Source: Ziziphus jujuba
Taxonomy: Eukaryota; Streptophyta; Magnoliopsida; Rosales; Rhamnaceae
Direction: 5' to 3'
Assembly: GCF_031755915.1 (NCBI RefSeq)
Contig: NC_083387.1
Coordinates: 13,413,001 to 13,477,000, forward strand
DNA length: 64,000 bases
Below, one piece after another: positions 1-12,660 of this stretch; positions within the stretch are counted from its first letter, which is position 1, and each line of letters begins with the position of its first letter. Under the pieces are notes generated by a model. It was given only the letters and a program-made list of their open reading frames with translations. It did no database searches and had not been told where the DNA came from. Both the position numbers and the translations under genes were made by a program.

Positions 1-472
1 AAAAAAAATTGTTGGTAAACGATAGTATGAAAAAGGAAAAATGAAAAAAATAGGAAGGGAAAGGTGGAGAGTAAAAGCAGTGGAGAAGGACAAATGGGAA
101 TGGTGACGCAAGGAGGAGGACTAGGAGGAGGGAAGGTAGGGACCATTATTATCAGAGATTAGTGGGGAGGAAGGATGTAAAAGACTCGCACAGATGTCAA
201 ACTGAAGAAAAACTCGCTCCCGCCATCACCGTGTTTCGTGTTTCAATTGTTGAAAAACCAACTACGCACAATCACAAAAATAATAATTATAAAATAGTAC
301 CAAACAGAAACTCTGTGTGAGTTTCAAAATATTCATACATAAATAAATAGAATCGACGAAAACCCACATAACCCCACATGATAGTTATGCATATAGACCT
401 CCATTGAAGGATCATAAGAAGAAAGAAAGAAAGAAAAGGGTGGCGGTCATATTCAGATAATAACCATAATAG
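1..472 (+). promoter_or_regulatory. Upstream region and 5' UTR of the prolyl 4-hydroxylase gene
   Basis: No coding sequence is visible here. The stretch is purine-rich near 50-180 and ends in a GAAA-repeat run (about 418-436) just before the start codon at 473. It probably holds the promoter and 5' UTR of the downstream gene. No TATA box can be assigned with confidence. Confidence 0.45.
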
Positions 473-3400
473 ATGAAAGGCAGAGTTAAGAGCCCCAAGA
501 CCAAGTTTGGGAAACCAATTGTTTTCTTCCTTTGTTTGCTCTTCTTCTTGGCTGGTTTCTACATCTCCACCATTTTCTCTCAGGTCTCTCTTTCTTTTCT
601 CTCTAATTATATTAATATATACAATATGTTATTTTAGAATGCATGTTCTATTTGGAGATTTGGGTTGAGCTTGGATTTGATTACAGTCGCAGGATGCGCC
701 AAGTTTGCCACACGGTTCGAGAATTCTGGAATCGGTCGAAGTAGACAGCCAAGCCATGCCGCACGGAGAGACTGGAGATAGTTATATCCAATCGATTCCA
801 TTTCAGGTGCTTTATTTGCTGCTTTTTTTTTTTTTTTTTTTTTGGGGGTGGTGGGGGGAAGTCCCCAAGTTTTTCAATCACTTCGTGTAGCACTATAATC
901 AGCTTGTTGGGATTATGCTAGTGTTTCAATTGATGCTGAATTGATACGTTCTGATGGAGTCAACTAGATGAAAAAAAGTTGAATTCGGGGTTAGAAATTT
1001 TCTGGGTCTGATTCTATGTAGTTTTAGATTTTGGTGTTGCTGGATTCCAACGCAATTCCTAGTTTTAGACACCCGTTTTGCTTGAATCCACAAATCTACT
1101 TCCCCATCAAAGTTCAAAACTTGGCTCAGTGATTATTAAGTAGTTTCTATGTTATTTTTGTCGATTGATTTTGAGGAAGGATTTTATACAACCATTATAT
1201 GCTGCTATTGTGGTACAGATTAAGCTGTAATTAAAAAGACTGTAAAAGAAACATGTCCACAGTAAGTGTTAATAAAGTTGTGGAAGTAAGTCAGTGTAAA
1301 CATAAGAAAGGATTTCAAATGAGAATGTTTCTTCTAATAAAAGACCGTAACATCGATTTGGGGTTAAGAATATAGGTCCTTTGGATAGTTTGGTTGCTTA
1401 CAATGTAAGGATGCAAGAGATGCAATTGTTCATAGGAGATGTTACTCTTTGTTCATTTTCCTAATCTTGTTGTTTGCTTGTTTTTTTCATTTTTTGCTTC
1501 TTTTTGTTTTTTGTTTTTTGTTTTTTTGGCTAAATTAATCTCTTTGTTTGTTGATTATACTTGAACACAGGTTCGTTGATTATGCTTTTATTGTTTTGGG
1601 AAGTCCCAAAATTTTCAATCACTTTGCGTAGCATATAATTAGCTTGTCGGAATTATGCTAATATATTGATTGATGCTGAATTGATAGATTCTGATCGAGT
1701 CAATTAGGTGAAAAAGTTGAATTCAGAGTTAGAAATTTTCTGCGTCTGATTTCGATGTAATCTTGGATTTTGGTGTTGTTGGATTCCAATGCAATCCCTA
1801 GTTTTAGACACCCTTTTTGCATGAATCCACAATCTACTTCCCCATCAAAGTTCAAACCTTGGTTCAATTTCTAATTGCTTATTTTGCATTTCTTAAAGCT
1901 ATTGAGCTGCTCAACAATTAGTTTCAATGCTATTTTAGTTGATTAATTTTTAGGGCAGATTTTTTACAACCATTATGCTGCTATTGTGGTATTGGTATAT
2001 ATGAAACTGTAAAAGACTGTAAGAGAAACATGTCCGCAGATAAGTGTCAATAAAGTTATTGAAGTAAATTAGTAGTAACACAAGGAATGTTAGGATTTCA
2101 AATGAGAATGTTGCTTCTGAGAAAGTGTAACATCGACTGGGGATAAGAGTATGGGTCCTTTGAATAGTTTGGTTACTTACAATGAAAAGATGCAAATGTT
2201 TGTAGGAGATGTTAGTATTTGTTAATTTTCCTAATCTCATTTTGTTTGTTGATTACACTTGAATGCAGGTTTTAAGCTGGAAACCACGAGCTCTTTACTT
2301 CCCCCGATTTGCAACACCAGCACAATGCGAAGGCATAATTGAGATGGCTAAGTCTAATCTTAAGCCATCTACCTTGGCTTTGCGGAAGGGAGAAACTGAT
2401 GAGAGCACAAAGGGGACCCGAACAAGGTATCTTTATAAAGAACCTTCCTTACGTTCGCTTTGTAGAATAGAGTCACTACACTGTATTGCTTTTACATATA
2501 AATAATTAGAGAATAAATATGAAATCGGCATTCTTATATTATTTTTATGAATTATTTTCTTAGATAAGAAAAGTGGCTATTGAAACAAGTATTACAAATT
2601 CTTTCTTACCCACCCTATATATTTGTGATAATCTAGGAAACAGAAAAGCCATTCTCATTCCTGCTGCCAGATAATTGCGTAGTTTTTCATTAAAACACAT
2701 GCTTTGATTCTACACGAAGCATCACAAATTCTTTACCGACGTTGTATGTTGCAACTATTAAAAGAATGGAAAAGCAATTCTCATATATGCTGTCAAAGTA
2801 ATTCCATTTTTTTCTGTAAAATAAGTTTATTTGGTTCTACCTTTATATTTTGCATTAACAATTAGTTGGAACGTATTCATGTCGTATATGCTTTTTCTTT
2901 TTTGCTAGTAGGAGTTAACATATTATTAGTACTTGATAACAGTTCAGGCACATTTATTAGTGCATCAGAAGACGATGCAGGAATTTTGGACGCTATTGAG
3001 CAAAAGATTTCTAAAGTTACAATGATACCAAGAACCCATGGAGAGGTAGGTTTCTAGATGAATATAAAATATCTTCTACTTCTTCTTTGTCTTCCTCTTT
3101 CTTATCTCTCTTTATTAGAACATTTTATACGAATCTGTCACTTGCCTCCTTCCTTTCTTTTTTTCTTTAAGGACATTAAAAGTACGGAAATAAATTGCAC
3201 AGACAGTGTAATAATATCTGCTTTGTTCACGTACAATGGATGTATGAAACCGTTCCAGTTTAAGGGATACTCTTTGATGAGTTAGAAAGATGTAAAGATG
3301 TCTACAGAATCATGTTTTATATATATCTAATAAAGTTAAAGATGCTTTGATTAAGATTATAGTCTTTATCAAGAGAAATCACTTTTTGATTAAGATTATA

Positions 3401-6400
3401 GTCTTTATCAATAGAAATCACTTCATAATGATTGTTAATGTCTCTTTTGAGTCGAGCTGGTTACATCATCTATATATTGTTCAAGAATCATCTTTCTATA
3501 GTCTACTTTTCTGTATATGGTTTGCCTTTTTCTTTTTTCTTTTTTTGTGTGTGTGTGTGTGTGTGTGTCCTAGAAATGTGGTCAATTTCATGTTGAGGTT
3601 TCCTACTATCAGTTTGAACTTAAAGCCTTCTCCCATTCAATAGCATGTACAACTCCAGATCCTGGACATTCTTCTCTGATAATGATTTGATTCATGCCAA
3701 CAATGGGGGAATATTGTAGGAACAATGGGACCTAGGTTAAGTTAGCTTTCTCTTAATCTGAAACACATTGCAATTCTTTCATAGTGCTTGCATCATGCAT
3801 CCATGAAACTGTGCTATCTAAAATAATTCTGTACGTTCCTGGTTTTTGTGGTTTAGTTGAGCCACATATATTTTCTCCTTACGTAGCCTATTTGATCTGT
3901 CATTGGTGGGGAATGTCATATCTTAAGTGTATGTCGAAGAATATCATATATATTCTCCTAGGTTTGTCTCTTTAATACAACAAACAAAACATAAAAAATG
4001 TATCTTGACAAAATTGATGTTTCGTCTTTTGTGTTTTCCTATGTTATCTTCCTGAAAAATTTGAAATATATTAACCTTTCATTTCAGGTCAATTCTTTAT
4101 TAGTCTGAGTAATGCGGGGATATCACCATATTGCAGGCATTCAACGTTTTGCGGTATGAGATTGGCCAGAAGTACGACTCTCATTATGATGCATTCAACC
4201 CTGCAGAATATGGCCCACAGAAGAGCCAAAGGGTACATTATTTTATAATGCCATGAAAGCTCATGAATCACCATGATTTTGGTTTGTCTATACAATTCTG
4301 CACAAGTTCAGCAATGGCAAGTACCGATTTGTTCTGTTTGTGGTTGGAATTTACTTCACCCAATAAAAGTAACCATTCAGGTTTGGCAGCATAACCTAAT
4401 TTAGCTATTTATGCACACACAAATACATAAGATTCTCAGGTTCCCAGCGGAATCTTCTCCCCACAATAAACAAATACATAAAAGGCACCTATTAAATTTT
4501 AACTTCAAGATCTAGTTGTATAATTCCAGAAGCTTAATTTTAAGATTTGATGGTTTATCTTGATGTTCATAATGATCAAGTTTTTTCAAAATGAATGACC
4601 ATTTTTAATCTTGAAGATCTTTCATCTTCTTGTATTTAAAAATTAATGACCATGTTAGTTCAAGTCGTGTGCCTTCATCCTCCATTTAATTTCTCAATCA
4701 AATGCATGGGAATTCACACCACTGTGTTCATATGTCATGTTTGTTTAATGTAATGAGAAAATCAATAGCAAAAGGTGCACCAACTAATAAGGATTGATAT
4801 AAAGCAGAATATCAATAATGACTTCGTTTACTTATTCTTAAGTATGTCAGTCTACAACATACTGAGTTGAGAGTCCAAAATATTACTGATTCTGTTCCAT
4901 TTTGCAAAGCAGTTTTTTATCATCTGTTCAATAATGGTTCTCAAGTTTTCTCAAACTGAAAAGCAGTGCTCTATTGTCCTTCATCCTCCTGTTTTCTTCT
5001 TCTTTTTTACCTAGCACAGCCCCATGATTTCAGTAATTGTTTGTTACCATTCTTCTTTGATGTGCAAATGCATATGAATACCATTTTTTTCTACATTTAT
5101 GTAGATCCAAGTTATATTTATTGCAAATTAGTTGTGGAACTTTGACATGTTTACCGCCAATATGACTTGAAAATATCAATGTAACTGCGATGATGGCAGG
5201 ATATGTGGGAAATTGCATTTGAATATGATTCTTTATCTCTATGTCTGTAAAGATTCCAGTTCTTATAATAAATTATTGCTGCTTATAAATATATAACACA
5301 TTTTATTCAAATTGTAGGTTGCTTCCTTTTTGTTGTATCTGTCTGATGTTGAAGAGGGTGGAGAAACTATGTTTCCTTTTGAGGTATAGGTTATAAAGCT
5401 TTCAGTTTAATATTCTTAATATTTAATGATATCAGTAATCCACATGCAAGTTTTCTTCCTTCTGCTTTGGTTACAGAATGGTGCAAAGTTAGGTATGGGA
5501 TTTGATTACAGAAAGTGCACTGGTTTAAAAGTGAAGCCTCGCCAAGGGGATGGACTATTATTTTATTCAGTGTTTCCAAATGGCACAATTGATCAGGTAC
5601 ATGTTTCTTAGAGTCAATATTGCACATTTTGCTTTTTTAAGTACTCAGACTTAATTGAGTCTTGAGATACATTAATTATAACAATGAACCTGAAAAGCTC
5701 GCTTTTAGGCTACAGTTTTCCCTTCTTATTCAACGTAGATTCTGTGTATAGGTATATCATCTGATTGAAGGTGTTATTTGCCAAGTTTGTAAAAACATAT
5801 TATCAAAAGCGAACAACCTATTTCAGTGCTAAAATGTCTCCAATGTAACTGTTGTTTTTAGAAGCCTTGGACTTCCTATTATATTTCTTCTTCAGAACAT
5901 AATATCTCCATGTTGTACCCACGGATCCTGTTCAAATATATCTATCTGCTAGATGTCAAACTCTAGAAAACAACTCAAGTGGAATCTTGATAAATTCTTC
6001 AATGCTAGTTAATCAGTCTTTATCAGCGTTTGCAAAATTGGTAAGTCCTAGAACAGTTTTTATGCATCCCCAAGCAGTCTTCTGTTGACTCAATTATTTT
6101 CTATTCGTATTCAAAAACTCCTTTTCTTCCTCATCTTGTAGTAATTGTCTGCTTTGTGTTGTGAAGCTTTCTTTGAGAAACCCTTACCACTCTCTCAGCA
6201 TCCTGTACTTCCAGCACCAAATAGAGCTTTGCAAATAGAGCCCCTACCCTTAACTCTGCAAATAGAGCCTTGCTTATGCAATTGAAGCGGCAAAAAGATG
6301 CTTTATATTACTTGCTATTTGGATTTCCTTCCCCATTCATCGAATCGAAACTCATTTCTCATCTTAAAATACTTGAAAATTATGCAGCTGTCTCTTCATG

Positions 6401-6477
6401 GAAGCTGTCCAGTGGTGAAAGGAGAGAAATGGGTTGCAACAAAGTGGATAAGAGATCAAGAAGAAGAAGATGATTAA
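473..6477 (+). CDS. P4H9: Prolyl 4-hydroxylase, type II ER membrane protein (P4H9-like)
   Basis: Eight exons with GT-AG borders join in frame: 473-583, 687-806, 2269-2426, 2943-3045, 4137-4232, 5318-5383, 5477-5596 and 6388-6477. They give 864 nt and 287 residues, the usual plant P4H length. Family knowledge: these Fe(II)/2-oxoglutarate dioxygenases hydroxylate proline in extensins, AGPs and peptide hormones in the ER/Golgi. Seen here: a short basic cytosolic tail, one membrane segment (about residues 16-35), then the luminal catalytic domain (about 75-287). The iron-binding HxD is H180/D182, the distal histidine is H262 in SLHGSC, and the 2-oxoglutarate lysine is K272, ten residues after H262. 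The active site is therefore complete. The ATG at 473 is followed directly by the basic tail and anchor. The subfamily assignment (closest to Arabidopsis At4g33910) is from memory. Confidence 0.93.
857..2268 (+). repeat. Tandem duplication inside intron 2 of the P4H gene
   Basis: Two diverged direct copies fill most of intron 2: about 857-1570 and 1598-2268. Shared landmarks are 'gatgctgaattgata', 'ttagaaattttctg', 'ctagttttagacaccc' and 'tttcaaatgagaatgtt', all in the same order. Copy 2 ends at the real splice acceptor of exon 3. Copy 1 ends with a matching acceptor-like sequence at 1561-1570. Confidence 0.88.
3546..3568 (+). repeat. (TG)n microsatellite in P4H intron 4
   Basis: An uninterrupted TG dinucleotide run lies between exons 4 and 5 of the prolyl 4-hydroxylase gene. 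Confidence 0.9.
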
Positions 6478-7635
6478 TTTTGTTTTTGACCTGTACTTGT
6501 TGGGTCTCTTTTCACTTCCAGACCTTTTGGTCTTATCAAATTTAGACTTAATAAGAACTTTGTTATTGTAGCAGGCAGCAGTATTACTTTAATTTGTAAT
6601 TTTTATATGAACCAATGTCAATATGGGTATTGAACTTTGGAGGGGTTTATGATTTGCTTTTGTAGGGTGTTTTAAGATGCATGTGTTCCTCTCTATCGCC
6701 CTGAAAAAGCTTACTTATGATTCTAATATTGGTAGGTATTGGGCATTACATTTACCAAAAACTAATAATAAAGTTTTTTTTTTTTTTGAAAGAATAATAA
6801 TAAGGTATTTGGCATTATATATTGAAACTTAGATAAATCAAAATGAAACAAAAAATATATAAAATTTCAAAAGAACAAAAAAAGAAAAATAGAGAAATTT
6901 TTTGAAAGAAAAATACCTTTTTATAAGAAATATGAAATTTCCCCCCAAAAAAAAAAAAAAAACTATAATCATTAACTTACGGAAATGTCATATTTTCCCT
7001 ATATAATTCCATCACCGAAAAGTTAATTAGGATCAGATTTTTACAAAACAAAATGGCAACGGTAAATTTGATAACAAAATACGATCATATTCTTGCATTA
7101 GGTAACATAATTTTTATTTTTTTAATTTTAGCTTCTGAATTATAATTTCCCTCCAGTAGAAGAGAGAAAAGAAAAGAAATTTATAAAGACGAAAAGAAAC
7201 CAAAAAAAATAAAATAAAATAAAAAAGTAATTATCAAAAAACATAAAACGGTATCAATAAAACATGTGTCACTCTTTTATTGGATGTATAGGAAAGGATT
7301 CGTTGCAGACTAAACGCACAGAATAAGCATCTTCGTTTTAAAAGGACCGTTTGAGAGGGTGCCAAAGTAGCACTGTAACGGCTAGTTTCCATTTGAAAAA
7401 TAAATAAATAAATAAAAAATAAAAAACACCATCTTCATCTTCGTCTTCATCGTCTGGTAGATCAAGGAACATCCAAATAAATAAATAAATAAATAAGCCT
7501 ACAATTACAACTTTTTCTTCTCCACCGAAGCTTTTTCTTCAATCGTCTGAAATTTCTGGCCTCGAATCTCTTGGAATTTTCTTGGAGGCTTTTTCTTGAA
7601 TCAAAATCAATATATCTGTGAGTGACAGGTAGGCC
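6478..7635. other. P4H 3' UTR, AT-rich spacer and promoter of the next gene
   Basis: About the first 200-300 bases look like the P4H 3' UTR. The rest is AT-rich with A and T runs (about 6776-6787, 6943-6961) and AAAT repeats (about 7397-7412, 7474-7494). The last 200 bases before 7636 are richer in C and T and are likely the 5' UTR of the coiled-coil gene. No further gene is visible. Confidence 0.5.
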
Positions 7636-10600
7636 ATGGACCTGGGCTGCTTGGACTTGGGTTGTATCTCTATGTCTGACCACAAATTCACCGCCGACAC
7701 AGAGAGGAAAGGAAATGATTCCTCTGAATCGCTCACCGCAACTTCAAAGATCGGAAAGGTAAAAAGTCTTTTTGCATTAGGATTTCACCATGATAGGAAT
7801 TTTTTTTTTAATTTTTTTTTTGGGTTAAAAATCTATTTTCTTCTGTTTTGCTTTTCACTTGGATTCTTACTGTTTCTTTATTTCGTTTTATTTTATTTAT
7901 TTTATTTTTTTAATTTTTCCGAAATTTTGGGTTTTTCTGCTAAAAGAACAAACATGTTTGGGAATTAAACTTCCATATTTGTTTGTTGCATTGAAATCGC
8001 AGAACATTAAATAAGTGTGGCGTATGAACTTTTTAGGTTTACGGTTTCTGTTTGGCATTCAAATCTTATATCCAGGAAACCAGATTTTAATTAGTATTAG
8101 AAATTAGTGTAGTTTTTTCGTTTGACTGGGTGGGAATTTGCTTTTTTTAAATTACTTATTTTTCCTTAATCTGATTCATTGGATTGTAATGTATTAACTA
8201 TTCTGTTCTAGGTTCACTTTTTGATTTTGCTAAAATTGGATTCAAATGCCTCATAAAATTAAATCCACTGGTTCTGTTTGTTAAAATGTCTATACGACTA
8301 TAAATAAGCATCAGATTTTGATTGTTTCTTAATTGAGATGCTAGGATGATACATTTTGTTATTTCTTGAACATGAAACAGCACCCATTTACCTTTATTTG
8401 AGATGTTTGAGTTTCAATTGTGTTGATACTCATGTTTAGGAACTACATTTCCATGAAACGTAGTATGCAAATTCAAAAGTTTGCTAGCTTTGATTGTAGC
8501 TCTTTGATAACTGATATCTTATTTTCGTACTATGTTTATTACATATCTGATACAGACTAAGTCATTGAAAGAGACTGGCCAATCAGCTTTGAATTCTCTT
8601 AACAAATTCACATCACAAATTAAGAAGCCTTCTCATCGTAAAGGCTCCCCACTCAACTGGTTCCCACGCAAGAAAGTGGACTCCTACTTGGAGAGGAAAA
8701 TTAAAATGCTGCAGGTTATTTCACTGTGTATTATACAAATATTTCTGGATTAATTTATTTTTTAAAACCGAAATACTGATATATCTGCTTATGACAGGAA
8801 GTAGATGGTATGAATTTAACTCTTGATGAGACGCTGGGTGATTCTAATCCCCATTACTCAAGAGTACTGAGAGAAAAAATGGCAGCAAGAGAAGCTGCAC
8901 ACAAGGCAATGGAAGCTCAAAAAGCTGCATTGGTAGAGGCATCTTGGTGTCGGATACTTAAAGCATCCCGGTAAGTGTTTGAATGCATGGATGGGATGAT
9001 TAAATATTTTAATTTTGTTGTTGGGCTGCTTTTTAACATTGTTTTTCCATGTCTAAGGATCCAATGCAAAGAAGCAGAAACCCAGTTGGTCAAAGCAGAA
9101 CAAACTGCAGCTGAAGCTTTTGAAGCAGCAAGAGCCATAGGAGTTATCATGTATGACAAACCAAATTGCCCCAGGAAGCCTTCTCATGTAGAATCATCTT
9201 CTATGAATAGAGGATCTACTTCTCATGCTGTTACAGCTTCCTTTGAATCTGCATTCGAGGTGGATAAAGAAGTAGCCGCTGCAGTAAGAACTGCATTGAT
9301 TAGGCTTTCAAATTGCTCATCTTTTAATAAAGATGAATTCAAAGCACTGCTTCGAAAAATCAGTCAAAACCCAGATATAGGTGACAAGAATCAGGAATTG
9401 TGTGATTTTGTTCCTTCTGAATGCGAATCGGAGTCTGGATCAGAACTTGAAACAGTATCTCAGAAGGATGGTTCTATCTCTCAAGACTTGGAGTGCAACA
9501 TGCCAGTTACTGAGGTTAGACAGAGGAAAAATAGGAGAAGGCAGTCATTTGAAAAACTTAATATGACAAAGCTTGTAGATATGATGCTTGAGAGGCTTCG
9601 ATGTTTGCAAGAAGATGAACTTTCTTCTCTTGCCACTATTGTTGCAACTTGTGGTTTAAATGCTGCCTTAGCTGAAGTTGAAAATAGCAAGCTGCACGAT
9701 CCAGGCTCTACTGTTGATCATACCTGCAAATCATCTCTTGATTTTCCACATGGAGCAGGAAAGCTTGAATGCTCGAAGGATGGACAAATGAGAAGGAAGC
9801 AAACGGAACCAGAACTGCCGAGTCTAGACAAGTTCTTAGTTAAGCACATGACGAAACTTGAAAGAGAAGTGCAGGAAGCCAGAAAGAGTAGAAGGAATGA
9901 ATGTAATAATGAAACTGCAGAACAGAAAGTCGATTTAGGGAATAATGAAGTTTCATCAGAATCTATTCCAGAATTGGGAAGCATCCTTTTGAAGAATTCC
10001 TCAAAACTTGAAAAGGAGATTGAAGCGGCCAAAAGAAACTTTGGTAAAAATTTGGAAGGAGCACCAAATGGATCGGTTGGTCACATGAAGAAAGATGTTT
10101 CAGAAATCCCCAGTTTAGATAAGTTCCTAGTAAAGCATGTCTCGAGACTTGAAAAGGAGGTGCAAGAAGCAAGGAACAAAAGAAAAAATGACCCACATGA
10201 AGAAGGTAAAGAAACTAAAAGGGAAGAGGAAGAAAATCCAGCAGCTTCACAGGAAAATTCTAGTTCCTGTTCAGATGAAGGACTGAAGGGGAAAGAAAAT
10301 GTTGACATAAATAAGAAAGGAGAAATAAATGCTAAAAAGTCTCGAGATAGCTTAGACAATATCTTGGTTAAGCAGGTGCACAAGCTAGAAAGAGAAAAAA
10401 TGCAAGCTTTGGCAATGGGAAACAATCATGGATATAAAAACCTCCAAAAGAAACCGGCCGCTACAGAATGTGAGAGCTTGGACAAAGTGTTAGTAAAACA
10501 TGTTTCCAGACTAGAGAAAGAGAAGATGAGCCAAGGTTCAGTGGAAGAATCTTTGAAAGTGAATAGAAAAAACACAAATATGCATATGGAAACGAATGAA

Positions 10601-11260
10601 GAAGGTGGTTTGGACCAAATTTTGGTTAAACATAAATCGAGGCTGGAGAGGGAAAAGCTGTTTGCAGCTCAGCAACCAGAGAACCAGATGAAACACTCTC
10701 TAACTCGTAGGGAAGCAAGGGAGAGGGAGTTGCAAGAAATATGGGGAGGTTTAAGTTTGGGAAACTCTATGAAGCCGCATTTATCAAAACTTGAACGGGA
10801 TAAGGTAAAATCTCATCTTGTCGTTTTTGGGATAAACAGCTTGAAATTTTTAATAGGTGTTTTATAAATTAGTATAGTAATTCTCTCATCTGGGACAGTC
10901 TGTCTGGAACGATAATGCCTGCATATAATTTTTTTTTTTTAATAATATATTACATTGCATATTTTTTAAATTTTTTTTAATTGCAACAAAATATTTTTAT
11001 GAAGTTATAAAAATATAAGTATGAAAATATTGGATTGTAATAAAAGAAAACTTCGATGGATAATATACCCTTTTTGTTTTTGAAAACATATTCTGCGCAT
11101 TGTCCCGGACAAGTTCTGAGTTTTAGCCCCTCATTATCAAAATTATTGCACGAGGGACTATTATTATGTTTGTTAGTTGCTTGCATAATGAGTTTGTCGT
11201 TTTTGTTAGGCTGCTTGGATAAAAGCTGAAAAGGAGGAAAGGAGTCAAGCCACGGGTTAG
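7636..11260 (+). CDS. Plant coiled-coil protein with repeated LDKFLVKH-type motifs, function unknown
   Basis: Five exons join in frame: 7636-7758, 8556-8714, 8798-8970, 9058-10804 and 11210-11260. The product has 750 residues and most of it comes from the long exon 4. A helical, alanine/glutamate-rich segment (about residues 120-175) resembles a coiled coil. The middle is acidic and serine-rich. The C-terminal half repeats a motif, consensus (S/G)LDxxLVKHxSxLExE, starting near residues 408, 505, 584, 626 and 670, with a degenerate copy near 458 and a partial one near 725. Basic/acidic linkers of variable length separate the copies. The small last exon encodes a charged helix ending ATG-stop. 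I do not recognise a catalytic domain, signal peptide or membrane segment and cannot name a function. The repeats suggest multivalent helical contacts. The ATG at 7636 opens exon 1 and sits in a plausible leader, but the upstream extent was not tested. Confidence 0.82.
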
Positions 11261-12442
11261 GCAGATTAAAGCTGATTGCGTAGGGGAGAGGCAAAGCTTA
11301 GAGGCCATGAATTTGGATGGCTGGAATCCTGGGAAAAAACAAGAAAAATGTCAACAAAAAAAAAAAAATGAATTTGTAATTTTTTGTGGGATTATTTTTT
11401 TATGTTTAAATACAATTCTCATAGGTTTTCCTTTTACTTGAAGTGTAAATTTTTTTCTTTTTCCATCTTGTATGGACATTGTACATGTATGTTGCATATT
11501 AAGAATTCTTGTGAAAAAAAAAAAAAAAAAAAGCTTGTTTATCTTTTCAACAAACTCAAGGGGATTATAGCAGAGATTAGAATAATGAAAAACCAATATC
11601 AGAAAAGAAAAAGGAAAACAAAAAAAAAAAAAAAACAAAATCAAACCAAATTGGTATACCTATAAATTTTTTTAGGTAGATTTTTGATGAAATTTTTAAC
11701 TAATTATTAATCAACATTTACGTAAAACAATTTATACCATTGAAATAGATTTCTTGCTTACGAAATTTCACTGAAAAAGAAAAAAAGCCTTTCTTTTTTT
11801 TTATCAAATTATAAACAGTGAATGTTAATTACCTCTAGGCTATGAAATTCGCCAAATACCCAAAAGTATTGTTTTTGTACCATTTTAGTTCAATCAAACA
11901 TTTTCAACAGATGAATTTGAGAGAAATTTTCATTTAGACTTTTTCAATTTTATTTTTAATGTAATTAGATCTCACATTTTTGTAAAATTATCAGTTAAAC
12001 CCTATCCATGAATTTTTATCAGTTAATTTCAATATAATTTAATGATAAAATATTGATTTTTAATTATATGTTGGTCTTTTAACTGTAAATGTTAATAAAA
12101 ACTTGACAAATTAATCTATTTTGATAAATATAAAAAATAAAATAAGATTAATAATGATTTTTTTAAAAATGTAAAATTTAAATGTAATTACAATAAAATC
12201 AAAAAATCTAAATAAAATTTATGTAAACTTAAGAGCAATTATGAAAATAATATTATATGCACATTTTCTGTTTTTTATATAGTTTAATAATAATTTAGGC
12301 TATTTCTTCGCTCTAGCTTGAGTAACTGATCATAACTTTATAACATTGCATTTTTTTATTATTATTATTTTATCTTTCGGTGAAGCATTGGTCATGCCAG
12401 TCCGCCCCCAGCCTCAACTTTCGAAGAATTAATTCTGTAATG
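11261..12442. other. 3' UTR and AT-rich spacer
   Basis: This holds the 3' UTR of the coiled-coil gene and then very AT-rich DNA with several A and T runs (for example about 11514-11532 and 11619-11635). No coding or structural signal was found. Confidence 0.5.
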
Positions 12443-12443
12443 A

Positions 12444-12491
<48 letters not shown>

Positions 12492-12500
12492 GCGTGTGCG
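12443..12500 (+). repeat. (GT)n microsatellite upstream of the zinc-finger gene
   Basis: About 58 bases of nearly pure GT repeat with a few interruptions lie roughly 160 bp upstream of the start codon at 12661. They are probably in the promoter or 5' UTR. The apparent open frame through the repeat is an artefact. Confidence 0.9.
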
Positions 12501-12660
12501 CGTCTCTAGTCCCTTCTTCCTCAAATTATATAGTACTTGCCCACCTTGCTTCCTAAGTTACCCAAAACCTCCTCTTCCTTCCCTTCCATCTTTCCAAAGG
12601 GTAAGGCCCCAGAAAAACAGCAGCTCTTTTCTGCTTTCCCTCACTTCTCATCAATCAGCC

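Noticed and set aside
8975..9057. Methionine start for the long frame at 8975
   Set aside because: The first 28 residues are intron 3 sequence. The splice at 8970|9058 restores a continuous reading frame from exons 1-3.
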